The notes beneath the pieces are model-generated. The model did no database searches. It was not told where the DNA came from and was given only the letters and a program-made list of their open reading frames with translations. Below are positions 16,747 through 23,949 of a stretch of 64,000 nt of DNA, piece by piece; the stretch's first letter is position 1, and every line of letters begins with the position of its first letter. Location of the stretch: NCBI RefSeq assembly GCF_900116495.1, contig NZ_FPAY01000001.1, positions 186,001 to 250,000 of the forward strand, in the 5' to 3' direction. The position numbers and the translations under genes were made by a program. Source of the stretch: Arthrobacter sp. ov118 (GTDB lineage: Bacteria > Actinomycetota > Actinomycetes > Actinomycetales > Micrococcaceae).

Positions 16747-17895
16747 TTACGTTGCTGAGGCCAGGCGAGATACGGCGGCGTCGATCCGCTCATCGCTTGC
16801 GGTCAGCGCCACCCGGACGAAGCCGTGGCCGGCATCGCCGTAGAAGACCCCGGGCCCGACGACGATCCCGCGGTCCGCGAGCCGGCCCACGGTGTCCCAG
16901 GTGCCTTCGCCGGCGCTGGCCCACAGATAGAGGCCAGCCCGGGACTCGTGGATGGTGAGTCCAAAGCCCTCCAGCGCCGGCACGATGCGTTCCCGCCGAC
17001 CCCGGTACAGATCCTTCTGCACCAGGACGTGGGCGTCGTCGCCAAGTGCGACGCGCATGGCTTCCTGGACCGGATAGGGAACGATCATCCCGGCATGCTT
17101 GCGGCTGTTCACCAGGTTGGCCATGATCACCGGATCGCCGGCCACGAATGCCGCCCGGTAGCCCGCCACGTTGGACTGCTTGCTGAGCGAATAGACGGCG
17201 AGCAGGCCATCGTGGGACCCCTCGGCGACCTGCGGGTCCAGGATGCTGGGGACCGGTGTCCCGCCGCGCTGGGCGTCCCACTCCCCCCAGCCGAGTTCGG
17301 CGTAACATTCGTCGGAGGCGACGACGGCGCCGATCTCCCGGGCCTGCCGGACGATGCTCCGCAGCGAAGCGACGTCCCGTACGCTGCCGGTGGGGTTGGC
17401 CGGTGAATTGACCCAGACCAGGCGCACGCGGGCACGGGTGCCGGCGTCGAGCTCGTCAAGGTCATCGGCGGCGATCTGCTCCGCACCGGCGAACGTGGCG
17501 CCGATGTCATAGGTGGGGTAGGCCACTGTGGGGCGCACGACGACGTCGCCCGGCTTCAGGCCCAGCAGGAACGGCAGCCACGCGACGAGTTCCTTGGAAC
17601 CCACCGTCGGCATCACGTTCTGCGGGTCCAGCCCGGGCACGCCGCGGCGGCGCGCAAACCAGCCCGCAACGGCTTCGCGCAGGGCCGGCGTGCCGTGGAC
17701 CGTGGGGTAGCCGGGGGCGTCCGCGGCGACGCGCAGCGCGTCCTGGATCAGCGCCGGCGTCGGGTCCACCGGCGTTCCGATGGAAAGATTGACGGCTCCT
17801 GCCGGATGCCGGGCCGCCGTGGCGGCATACGGCGCCATGGCCTCCCACGGGTAGTCGGGCAGGCTCAAGCCGAAAGTGCGCACCGCAGAAGTCAC
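16747..17895 (-). CDS. dapC: Succinyldiaminopimelate transaminase
   Basis: The 382-residue class I PLP aminotransferase converts N-succinyl-2-amino-6-ketopimelate to N-succinyl-LL-DAP. Its N-terminus (LPDYPWEAMAPYAATAARHP) and the cofactor motifs fit the actinobacterial DapC family: NSPANPTG, DECYAELGW and YSLSKQSNVAGYRAAF (PLP lysine). It lies 11 bases after the ferredoxin gene, the same fdxC-dapC pair as in mycobacteria (Rv1177-Rv1178), supporting the assignment over a generic aminotransferase. Start is GTG at 17895. Confidence 0.9.
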   Translation of the reverse strand: MTSAVRTFGLSLPDYPWEAMAPYAATAARHPAGAVNLSIGTPVDPTPALIQDALRVAADAPGYPTVHGTPALREAVAGWFARRRGVPGLDPQNVMPTVGSKELVAWLPFLLGLKPGDVVVRPTVAYPTYDIGATFAGAEQIAADDLDELDAGTRARVRLVWVNSPANPTGSVRDVASLRSIVRQAREIGAVVASDECYAELGWGEWDAQRGGTPVPSILDPQVAEGSHDGLLAVYSLSKQSNVAGYRAAFVAGDPVIMANLVNSRKHAGMIVPYPVQEAMRVALGDDAHVLVQKDLYRGRRERIVPALEGFGLTIHESRAGLYLWASAGEGTWDTVGRLADRGIVVGPGVFYGDAGHGFVRVALTASDERIDAAVSRLASAT

Positions 17896-17906
17896 CCTGG
17901 TGCGTC

Positions 17907-18233
17907 CTAGTTGTCTTGGTTCTGCGGCGGCAGGGCGGCGATCATGGGGTGGTCCATGTGGGTGTTCCCGACCTTCGCGGCGCCGCCCGGCGAACCGAGT
18001 TCATCGAAGAACTCGACGTTGGCCTTGTAGTAGTCCGCCCACTCTTCGGGGGTGTCATCCTCGTAGTAGATCGCCTCCACCGGGCAGACCGGCTCGCAGG
18101 CACCGCAGTCCACGCACTCGTCCGGGTGGATGTACAGGGAACGCTCACCCTCGTAGATGCAATCGACGGGGCACTCCTCGATGCATGCCTTATCTTTGAC
18201 ATCTACACACGGCTGCGCGATTACGTACGTCAC
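17907..18233 (-). CDS. fdxA: 7Fe ferredoxin
   Basis: The 108-residue electron carrier has the 3Fe-4S/4Fe-4S pattern: Cys9, Cys17, Cys21, Cys25 (CxxxxxxxCxxxCPxxC) and Cys40, Cys43, Cys46, Cys50 (CxxCxxCxxxCP). The C-terminal acidic tail is usual for actinobacterial FdxA/FdxC. GTG at 18233 is the start, giving MTYVIAQPC as in homologues. GGAGAGG lies about nine bases upstream. It probably leads an operon with dapC. Confidence 0.94.
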   Translation of the reverse strand: MTYVIAQPCVDVKDKACIEECPVDCIYEGERSLYIHPDECVDCGACEPVCPVEAIYYEDDTPEEWADYYKANVEFFDELGSPGGAAKVGNTHMDHPMIAALPPQNQDN

Positions 18234-18384
18234 GTCCCTGGCCTCTCCACGTTGGTTCCGGCGACCGGCCGGATGGTTGTGCCGGCCTAAGCGCCGGGCT
18301 ACTGACTTCTGAGCCTATTATCTCCCAGCCGGTTACCGCGACCTAGCCGGACGTCATACACGGTCCGCGTTTTACTATGATTTG

Positions 18385-18633
18385 GTGAGCCCGCCATTGC
18401 CCCCGCCCCAGCAGTTTCTCTCCGACGCCCCGCTGGGCACGCGGGTTGTGGTCCGGTACCGGATCGACGGAGGCCTGACGGACGCGCTCGGCGAGCTCGT
18501 GGAACGCACCGGTGCCGAGTGCACCGTCCGTACCCGCCGGTCCGACGTCGTCATCGCGCTCCCCCTGGTGGTGGCCGCCAAGGCGGTTCCACCGGCGCCG
18601 CCACGCCGGACGCCGCGCATGCAGGCCTCCTGA
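18385..18633 (+). CDS. Small SH3-like protein (N-terminal domain type of Rv0428c-like acetyltransferases)
   Basis: The 82-residue product contains PLGTRVVVRYRIDGGLTDAL and VIALPLVVAAKAVPPAPPRR. This resembles the small beta-barrel domain that precedes the acetyltransferase domain in Rv0428c-like GNAT proteins. Here it stands alone and ends just before the repeat array. It may be a normal stand-alone actinobacterial protein or the head of a truncated GNAT; I cannot decide. A TACTAT box six bases before the GTG at 18385 suggests a leaderless start; the TTG three bases earlier is less likely. Confidence 0.6.
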   Translation: MSPPLPPPQQFLSDAPLGTRVVVRYRIDGGLTDALGELVERTGAECTVRTRRSDVVIALPLVVAAKAVPPAPPRRTPRMQAS

Positions 18634-18684
18634 CCTGCGACTTCCCGCGGCGGGCGAGGCGGGCCTCCCGGGGGCGTCGATGCC

Positions 18685-19068
18685 GGACATGCGCTTTCCT
18701 GCGCACGAGCAATGGACATACCCTCCCGAGCCGCCCGCCACCGATGGCCATGTCCACCCCGACCGGCAGTCAACGGACATGCCCACGCCTGCCGCCCGCC
18801 ACCGATGGACATGCCCTCCCCTGCCGACAGGCAGCGGACATGCGCTCTCCTGCGCACGAGCTATGGACATACCCTCCCGAGCCACCCGCCACCGATGGAC
18901 ATGTCCACCCCGACCGGCAGTCAACGGACATGCCCACCTCGGCCGAGCGGCACCGATGGACATGCCCTCCCCTTGCTTCGAGCGACGGACATTTCAGTGA
19001 TATGTCCATCGCTGATGGGGCGCGCAGGACATGTCCAGTGGTGGATCAACACAGCGCAGGACATGTCC
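18685..19068. repeat. Array of 13 GGACAT-type units at 29/32-bp spacing (downstream array)
   Basis: GGACAT-type motifs, many extending to the palindrome GGACATGTCC or to GGACATGCCC, start at 18685, 18714, 18746 (GGCCATGTCC variant), 18775, 18807, 18836, 18865, 18897, 18926, 18958, 18987, 19027 and 19059. Steps are 29, 32, 29, 32, 29, 29, 32, 29, 32, 29, 40 and 32 bases. A reverse-oriented half-site lies at 19002-19007, in the 40-base gap. Units 1-5 (18685-18835) are repeated as units 6-10 (18836-18986), a 151-bp higher-order duplication. The last two units share GGACATGTCCAGTGGTGGAT. The array lies downstream of the DUF559 gene. Open frames run through it on both strands but are a by-product of the repeats. 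Confidence 0.92.
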
Positions 19069-19143
19069 AGTGGTGGATGACCCTCGAGGGCGCATGAGAG
19101 GCACAGCGCGAGGGGCCTGCCTACGGAAGAAGGCCGCGTCCGT

Positions 19144-19953
19144 TTATGCGGCGGCTGAAAGCCTGTTCAGCGTTTCACGGACCATGGAGACAAATTCCTC
19201 AGGATGGTCCCTTAGCAGCGGATAGGTCACGACCAGTGTCGGTATCCCCCTGCGCGTGGTGACGTTCCAACGGCGTCGGTCTTCCTGGAAGCTGGTTCTG
19301 TCCATGTGGAACTCGGCACCGTCCGTCTCTATGCCCAGGCGGCCATCGACCATCAGGTCCAGGTGTCCGAGGCCCGGGACGTTTACCTGCGACTCGACAT
19401 GAAAGCCGGCGCGCCGGAGAAGAAACCGGGCCAGGCACTCGATAAGCGACTGCGACTGCGGGACAATTCCCGACACGATCCGGCGCTCCCGTGCATCGTT
19501 CCGGCCATCGAGCCGCCGGCGCAAAGCGTTCAGCGGTAGACCCTTAAGCACGACGGCGGACTCGGCAATGATCAGCCCGTCTGGTTCGGGCAAGCAGCGC
19601 AGGCACTGGACAACGGTGTCCAAGAGAGTCGGGGGCGTGGAAGACCTGTGACAGACAAAGCCTTTGTAGCTCCTGCTGTGCGTCTGGGCCACGTGCGGCT
19701 GCGCCGGGGCGTGGAGGACCCACAGCCCGCCGAAATGGGCCGCAGTGATGCAGCCCGGTTCTGCCGGCAGCGAGCGAATGGAGATCAGCTGCGCGTCGGC
19801 ACCGGGCAAGGCGTAGACACCGCGGGCCACCCGGGACACGGTTCCCGCGGCCATAGCGGACTTGAGTTGGTTGTCGGAGACGCCCGCCGCGGCGATGTAC
19901 TTGGCGCGGGTGACGCCGTCGTACTTGGAGAGAACGTCGATGATGTTGGCCAT
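19144..19953 (-). CDS. AbiEi-type winged-helix plus DUF559 (Vsr-like PD-(D/E)XK) putative nuclease
   Basis: 269 residues in two parts. Residues about 1-52 (GVTRAKYIAAAGVSDNQLKS, RVARGVYALPG) match the winged-helix domain at the N-terminus of AbiEi-family antitoxin-like proteins, which binds DNA. Residues about 168-262 match DUF559, a Vsr-like PD-(D/E)XK fold: SLIECLARFLLRRAGF, Asp199 in HLDLMVDG, ExD at Glu209-Asp211, His216, and DRRRWN near 225-230. The active-site residues look intact, so nuclease activity is plausible but unproven. No toxin gene is adjacent. The gene stands alone between two arrays of GGACATGTCC-type sites, 75 bases and 109 bases away, making it the natural candidate to bind or cut them. 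Confidence 0.8.
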   Translation of the reverse strand: MANIIDVLSKYDGVTRAKYIAAAGVSDNQLKSAMAAGTVSRVARGVYALPGADAQLISIRSLPAEPGCITAAHFGGLWVLHAPAQPHVAQTHSRSYKGFVCHRSSTPPTLLDTVVQCLRCLPEPDGLIIAESAVVLKGLPLNALRRRLDGRNDARERRIVSGIVPQSQSLIECLARFLLRRAGFHVESQVNVPGLGHLDLMVDGRLGIETDGAEFHMDRTSFQEDRRRWNVTTRRGIPTLVVTYPLLRDHPEEFVSMVRETLNRLSAAA

Positions 19954-20061
19954 TCACTCATGCTGGGGTCGTACGCCGCGGTCTGGTAGTCAGATTCCGC
20001 GCTATGTGGAAAACCGCGGCCCCGATTGTCGGCCGGCGTTGACTCCAAAACGAGTGTGGAT

Positions 20062-20202
20062 GGGCATGTCCTGGAGCCGGAGCGGGGACCGGACATGTCC
20101 ACGGGTGAGGAATGGACATGTTCCGCGCATGGGTAGTGCGCAGGACATGATGCCACCATGTCCACCCGAGGAACCCAAAAATGGACATGTCCCCCCGGGG
20201 GG
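20062..20202. repeat. Second GGACATGTCC array (upstream of the DUF559 gene)
   Basis: Sites lie at 20062 (GGGCATGTCC), 20091 (GGACATGTCC), 20114 (GGACATGTTC), 20143 (half-site GGACATGATG), 20154 (reverse half-site ending CATGTCC) and 20183 (GGACATGTCC). Steps are 29, 23, 29, 11 and 29 bases. The two half-sites at 20143-20163 form a spaced inverted repeat. The last site runs into the palindrome CCCCCCGGGGGG (20191-20202). The array lies 109-249 bases before the start of the DUF559 gene, in its promoter region, and upstream of nothing else. Confidence 0.9.
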
Positions 20203-20237
20203 TGGGCCGGGACGTGCCTGAGGTAGAACGGGCCGGC

Positions 20238-20615
20238 CTAGCCTGCGGGGAATCGGTACCGGCGACACCAGGCGAGCATGGCGACGGTGATGCCCGCGAT
20301 GCCGAAGACCCAGATGTTTCCCGCGGCGTCGCCGATGACCAGGCGCCTGCCCGTTTCCAGGGTGGACCACCAGCCGGCCAGCGCATAGCAGAGGGCGCCG
20401 CACACCGCCGTCGGGATGACGGAGCGGAAGGCCGCGGCCAGCCACAGCTCGGCCGAGCCCAGCAGGAGCAGGGCCGCCGCCGCTCCCCAGGGAATCTGCA
20501 CGCCGCCGAGCACCATATCGTGGCGGTGCAGCGCCGTGCCGGCCAGGGCAACAAAAAGAGCTGCCGGCACGGCGGCGGCAATGCCGCCTGCCGTGCCGGC
20601 AGCTCTCCTAGTCAC
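20238..20615 (-). CDS. DUF6113-like small integral membrane protein
   Basis: The 125-residue protein has about four membrane helices (near residues 10-27, 40-58, 62-82 and 98-117) and a cytoplasmic RRYRF end. It resembles the actinobacterial DUF6113 membrane proteins; the function is unknown. Start is GTG at 20615, 28 bases after typA, with only a weak ribosome-binding site. Unusually, its first ~20 codons are built into the long inverted repeat that forms the typA terminator (20557-20606). Confidence 0.65.
   Translation of the reverse strand: MTRRAAGTAGGIAAAVPAALFVALAGTALHRHDMVLGGVQIPWGAAAALLLLGSAELWLAAAFRSVIPTAVCGALCYALAGWWSTLETGRRLVIGDAAGNIWVFGIAGITVAMLAWCRRYRFPAG
20557..20606 (-). terminator. 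typA terminator embedded in the 5' coding end of the downstream gene
   Basis: A 17-bp perfect stem (AGAGCTGCCGGCACGGC with its complement) encloses a smaller GGCGG/CCGCC stem. On the minus strand it is followed by a T run (CTCTTTTTGTT). It has all features of a strong intrinsic terminator for typA, yet lies inside codons 4-20 of the gene at 20238-20615. Confidence 0.75.
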
Positions 20616-20643
20616 GTTTCAGCCAAGAACCCGGAGGCCGGGA

Positions 20644-22572
20644 TCAGACCTTGGCGCGGGCGCGGTTGGCCTTGGCACGCTCGTTGGTGTCCAGGATGAC
20701 CTTGCGGATGCGGATGGCGTCCGGGGTGACCTCGACGCACTCGTCCTCGCGGGCGAATTCGAGGGACTCTTCGAGGGTCAGATCGCGCGGCGGCGTCAGG
20801 TTCTCGAAGGTGTCCGAGGAGGCTGCACGCATGTTGGTGAGCTTCTTTTCCTTCGTGATGTTGACGTCCATGTCGTCGGCGCGGGAGTTCTCGCCCACGA
20901 TCATGCCTTCGTAAACCTCGGAGGTGGGCTTGACGAAGAAGGAGCCGCGCTCCTGGAGGTTGATCATCGCGAACGGGGTCACCACACCGGCGCGGTCGGC
21001 GATCATCGAACCGTTGGTGCGGTATTCGATGGGGCCTGCCCACGGTTCGTAGCCTTCGGAGATGGAGGCTGCGATGCCGGCGCCGCGGGTGTCCGTGAGG
21101 AACTTGGTGCGGAACCCGATCAGGCCACGGGCCGGAACGATGAACTCCATGCGGCACCAGCCGGTGCCGTGGTTGGCCATGTTGGTCATGCGGCCCTTAC
21201 GGGCAGCCATGAGCTGGGTGACGGCGCCGAGATATTCTTCCGGCACGTCGATGGTCATGTGCTCCATCGGCTCGTGCACCTTGCCGTCGATCGTCTTGGT
21301 GACAACCTGCGGCTTGCCCACGGTCAGCTCGAAGCCTTCGCGACGCATCTGCTCGACGAGGATGGCCAGCGCGAGCTCGCCACGGCCCTGGACTTCCCAG
21401 GCGTCAGGACGCTCGGTGGGGAGCACCTTGATGGAGACGTTGCCGATCAGTTCCTTGTCCAGGCGGTCCTTGACCTGGCGGGCCGTGACCTTGGCACCCT
21501 TGACCTTGCCGGCCAGCGGGGAGGTGTTGATACCGATGGTCATGGAGATGGCCGGGTCATCAACGGTGATCAGCGGCAGCGGCTGCGGGTTCTCGACGTC
21601 GGTCAAGGTCTCACCGATGGTGATTTCCTCGATGCCGGCGACGGCGACGATCTCGCCGGGACCGGCCGATTCGGCCGGAACGCGGTCCAGCGCCTTGGTG
21701 GCCAGCAGTTCGGTGATCTTCACGCTCTTGAGCTCGCCGTTAGCGCGGGCCCAGGCCACGGTCTGGCCCTTGCGCAGGGTGCCGTTGTAGATGCGCAGCA
21801 GCGCGAGGCGGCCGAGGAACGGGGAGGCGTCCAGGTTGGTGACGTGCGCCTGCAGGACACCTTCCGGGTTGTAGGTCGGAGCCGGGATGTGCTCGATGAT
21901 GGCGTTGAAGAGCGGCTCGAGGTCTTCGTTCTCCGGGGCGGTGCCGTCGGCGGGCTGCTCCAAGGATGCGCGGCCGACCTTGGCGGCGGCGTAAACGACC
22001 GGAACGTTGAGGATCTTGTCCAGGTCCAGGTCCGGAACTTCGTCCGCGAGGTCGGAGGCCAGGCCCAGGAGCAGGTCCATGGACTCGTGGACAACTTCTT
22101 CGATTCGCGCGTCAGGGCGGTCGGTCTTGTTCACCAGCAGGATCACCGGCAGGTGCGCGGCAAGGGCCTTACGCAGCACGAAGCGGGTCTGCGGCAGCGG
22201 GCCTTCGGACGCGTCGACGAGGAGGACAACGCCGTCCACCATTGACAGACCGCGCTCCACCTCACCGCCGAAGTCGGCGTGGCCGGGGGTGTCGATCACG
22301 TTGATGGTGATCGTTTCGCCCTTGGAGGACGGTCCGTTGTAGGCCACGGTGGTGTTCTTGGCCAGGATGGTGATGCCCTTTTCGCGCTCCAGGTCACCGG
22401 AGTCCATGACGCGGTCTTCGAGGTGGTTGTGCTCGGCAAAGGAGTTGGTCTGCTTGAGCATGGCGTCGACCAGAGTGGTCTTGCCGTGGTCCACGTGGGC
22501 CACGATCGCGACGTTGCGCAGGTCACTGCGCGATGCAGTGGCTACCGCAGTGTTGGTGGTGGTTTCAGACAT
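20644..22572 (-). CDS. typA: Translational GTPase TypA/BipA
   Basis: The 642-residue ribosome-binding GTPase helps translation and ribosome assembly under stress and at low temperature. GTPase motifs: G1 AHVDHGKTTLVD (about residues 26-37), G3 DTPGHADF and G4 NKTD (NKxD). The TypA-specific C-terminal domain is visible in RGLIGFRTKFLTDTRG and EFAREDECVEVTPDAIRIRK. Length is usual for actinobacteria. The 292-base upstream region to the divergent SGNH gene should hold its promoter; TAGACT about 105 bases upstream of the start is a candidate -10 box. Confidence 0.96.
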   Translation of the reverse strand: MSETTTNTAVATASRSDLRNVAIVAHVDHGKTTLVDAMLKQTNSFAEHNHLEDRVMDSGDLEREKGITILAKNTTVAYNGPSSKGETITINVIDTPGHADFGGEVERGLSMVDGVVLLVDASEGPLPQTRFVLRKALAAHLPVILLVNKTDRPDARIEEVVHESMDLLLGLASDLADEVPDLDLDKILNVPVVYAAAKVGRASLEQPADGTAPENEDLEPLFNAIIEHIPAPTYNPEGVLQAHVTNLDASPFLGRLALLRIYNGTLRKGQTVAWARANGELKSVKITELLATKALDRVPAESAGPGEIVAVAGIEEITIGETLTDVENPQPLPLITVDDPAISMTIGINTSPLAGKVKGAKVTARQVKDRLDKELIGNVSIKVLPTERPDAWEVQGRGELALAILVEQMRREGFELTVGKPQVVTKTIDGKVHEPMEHMTIDVPEEYLGAVTQLMAARKGRMTNMANHGTGWCRMEFIVPARGLIGFRTKFLTDTRGAGIAASISEGYEPWAGPIEYRTNGSMIADRAGVVTPFAMINLQERGSFFVKPTSEVYEGMIVGENSRADDMDVNITKEKKLTNMRAASSDTFENLTPPRDLTLEESLEFAREDECVEVTPDAIRIRKVILDTNERAKANRARAKV

Positions 22573-22864
22573 GCGTTAGTGCTCGATTCAGTGGTGAAGT
22601 CAGCTGTGGTATCGCGACATTTCCAACCGGAACGCACGACGGATGCACCCATTCGACACAGGGCGCCTGATACAAGTCTAAGGGCTAGGCCATTTATTGG
22701 CCTAAAATCCACACCGCCGGCTTGGATGCACCGACCCTCCCATCGTGACCGGCGGCGGGAGGACAGAGCGAAACGAATTATTACCTGTGAGTAAAGTCAC
22801 TGGTTTTTCCGCCGCCCATGCCCCATCATTGCTCTGATAGCAGCAAGCAAGCCCGGAGACATTC

Positions 22865-23758
22865 ATGCGAACCGCCTCGGCCCTGTCCCGCTTTGTCGCA
22901 ACGATGGTCGCCGTAGGCGTTACTCTTGGCGGCTGCGGGCAGTACCCTTCTTCATCTGCGCCGGACGCGGATTATTCGGCCGTGCCCTTGACCGCCAACC
23001 AGGTTGGCAGCGTCCCGGCCATCGGCGCCGGTGGGGCGGTCGCCGCAGGGTCCGCGGCGACGACGCGGATTGGTCCCGACGTCGATCCCGCCGGCCTGCC
23101 GGCCGGCTCCGTCTACCGCAATCCTGCCAACGGCCGCAATGAGGTGATCGTTAAGGACACGAGCAGTACGGCCGTGCTGATTGGCGACTCCCAGTCGGAG
23201 CCGTCCTATGGGTGGCCCAGGCAGGGTCTGGCCGCGGCTGGTTACAAGGTCTTCTTCTGCGGACGGGGCGGCACGGGCTTCGTGGCGTCGAACGGCCAGA
23301 CCGGCAATTACATCGATGCGCTCCAGCGCGGCGACTGGAACCTCCCGTACGGCACCCCACCGCTCGTGGTGATCGAAGGCGGCGGGAATGACGCCGGACG
23401 GGGCGCCTCCGACGCGCAAATCGTGGCCAACGCCGACCGGCTGATCGCCAGCATCCGGCAGCGGTATCCCGCCGCCCGACTGCTCATGGTCGGCACGCTC
23501 GCGCGCGGGGCCCAGTACGGCGGCGGCCGGCGGACCGAGGTGGACGCACTTTTGGGCCGGGTCGCCGACCGGCAGGGGCTGCCGTTCGTCAGCGCCGGGG
23601 ACTGGCTCACCCGGTATGACCTCACGGGTTCCATGGCGGACGGGGTGCACTTGAACAAGCAAGGGCACGCGGCACTCGGCGTCATCTTCGGCCAGCGGCT
23701 GGAGTCGATGGCGCTTGATTACCGGGCCACCGGCACGGCCTCCGACCCGTCCCGCTAG
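22865..23758 (+). CDS. SGNH-family hydrolase lipoprotein
   Basis: 297 residues with a lipoprotein signal (TLGGC, Cys24), so the protein is anchored outside the membrane. All four SGNH blocks are seen: GDSQS (catalytic Ser109), Gly in CGRGGTGF (132-139), GGGND (172-176) and DGVHLN (Asp259, His262). Such enzymes remove acetyl or acyl groups from cell-surface glycans or lipids; the substrate here is unknown. About 75 variable, Ala/Gly-rich residues link the lipid anchor to the catalytic domain. It is monocistronic, divergent from typA, and ends at a strong terminator. Confidence 0.85.
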   Translation: MRTASALSRFVATMVAVGVTLGGCGQYPSSSAPDADYSAVPLTANQVGSVPAIGAGGAVAAGSAATTRIGPDVDPAGLPAGSVYRNPANGRNEVIVKDTSSTAVLIGDSQSEPSYGWPRQGLAAAGYKVFFCGRGGTGFVASNGQTGNYIDALQRGDWNLPYGTPPLVVIEGGGNDAGRGASDAQIVANADRLIASIRQRYPAARLLMVGTLARGAQYGGGRRTEVDALLGRVADRQGLPFVSAGDWLTRYDLTGSMADGVHLNKQGHAALGVIFGQRLESMALDYRATGTASDPSR

Positions 23759-23800
23759 GACCTTGGGACCCGGCCCCGAGTGGCGGCGAACCGCGAACGG

Positions 23801-23862
23801 GGAACCGCGGACAGGGAACCAAGCAAAGGAACCAAGCAAGGGAACCAAGCACAGGGAACCAA
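23801..23862. repeat. Short tandem repeat, five GGAACC units of 13-14 bp
   Basis: GGAACC recurs at 23801, 23815, 23828, 23841 and 23855, mostly followed by AAGCA. It fills the gap between the SGNH gene and its terminator and encodes nothing recognisable. Confidence 0.7.
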
Positions 23863-23872
23863 ATACCAAAAA

Positions 23873-23909
23873 GAGCCGGTGTCCGCCCGTTGTGGGCGGA
23901 CACCGGCTC
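23873..23909. terminator. Bidirectional terminator between SGNH gene and peptide ABC operon 1
   Basis: A perfect 16-bp stem (GAGCCGGTGTCCGCCC and complement) with loop GTTGT. An A run precedes it and TTATTT follows, so it can serve both convergent units. Confidence 0.85.
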
Positions 23910-23949
23910 CTTATTTGCCATGTGGCGGCTGATCGCTTCTCCCGGCCGT

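Noticed and set aside
18343..18963. Long minus-strand frames (up to 206 codons) and plus-strand frames through the repeat array
   Set aside because: Because steps of 29 and 32 are both 2 mod 3, repeat-derived frames stay open on both strands. The predicted peptides are repeat translations with no start signals or known family.
18685..19068. CRISPR array
   Set aside because: The constant part is only 6-10 bp, the inter-site sequences are themselves repeated (151-bp period), and no cas gene is present.
19144..19953. AbiE type IV toxin-antitoxin system
   Set aside because: Only the winged-helix similarity to AbiEi is present; no AbiEii nucleotidyltransferase toxin lies on either side.
18685..20202. 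Array sites as LexA/SOS boxes
   Set aside because: The actinobacterial SOS box is GAAC-N4-GTTC; these sites are GGAC-AT-GTCC, and the number and spacing are unlike any SOS promoter.
20416..22245. 609-residue plus-strand frame opposite typA
   Set aside because: Antisense artefact of high-GC codon usage; typA on the minus strand is certain.
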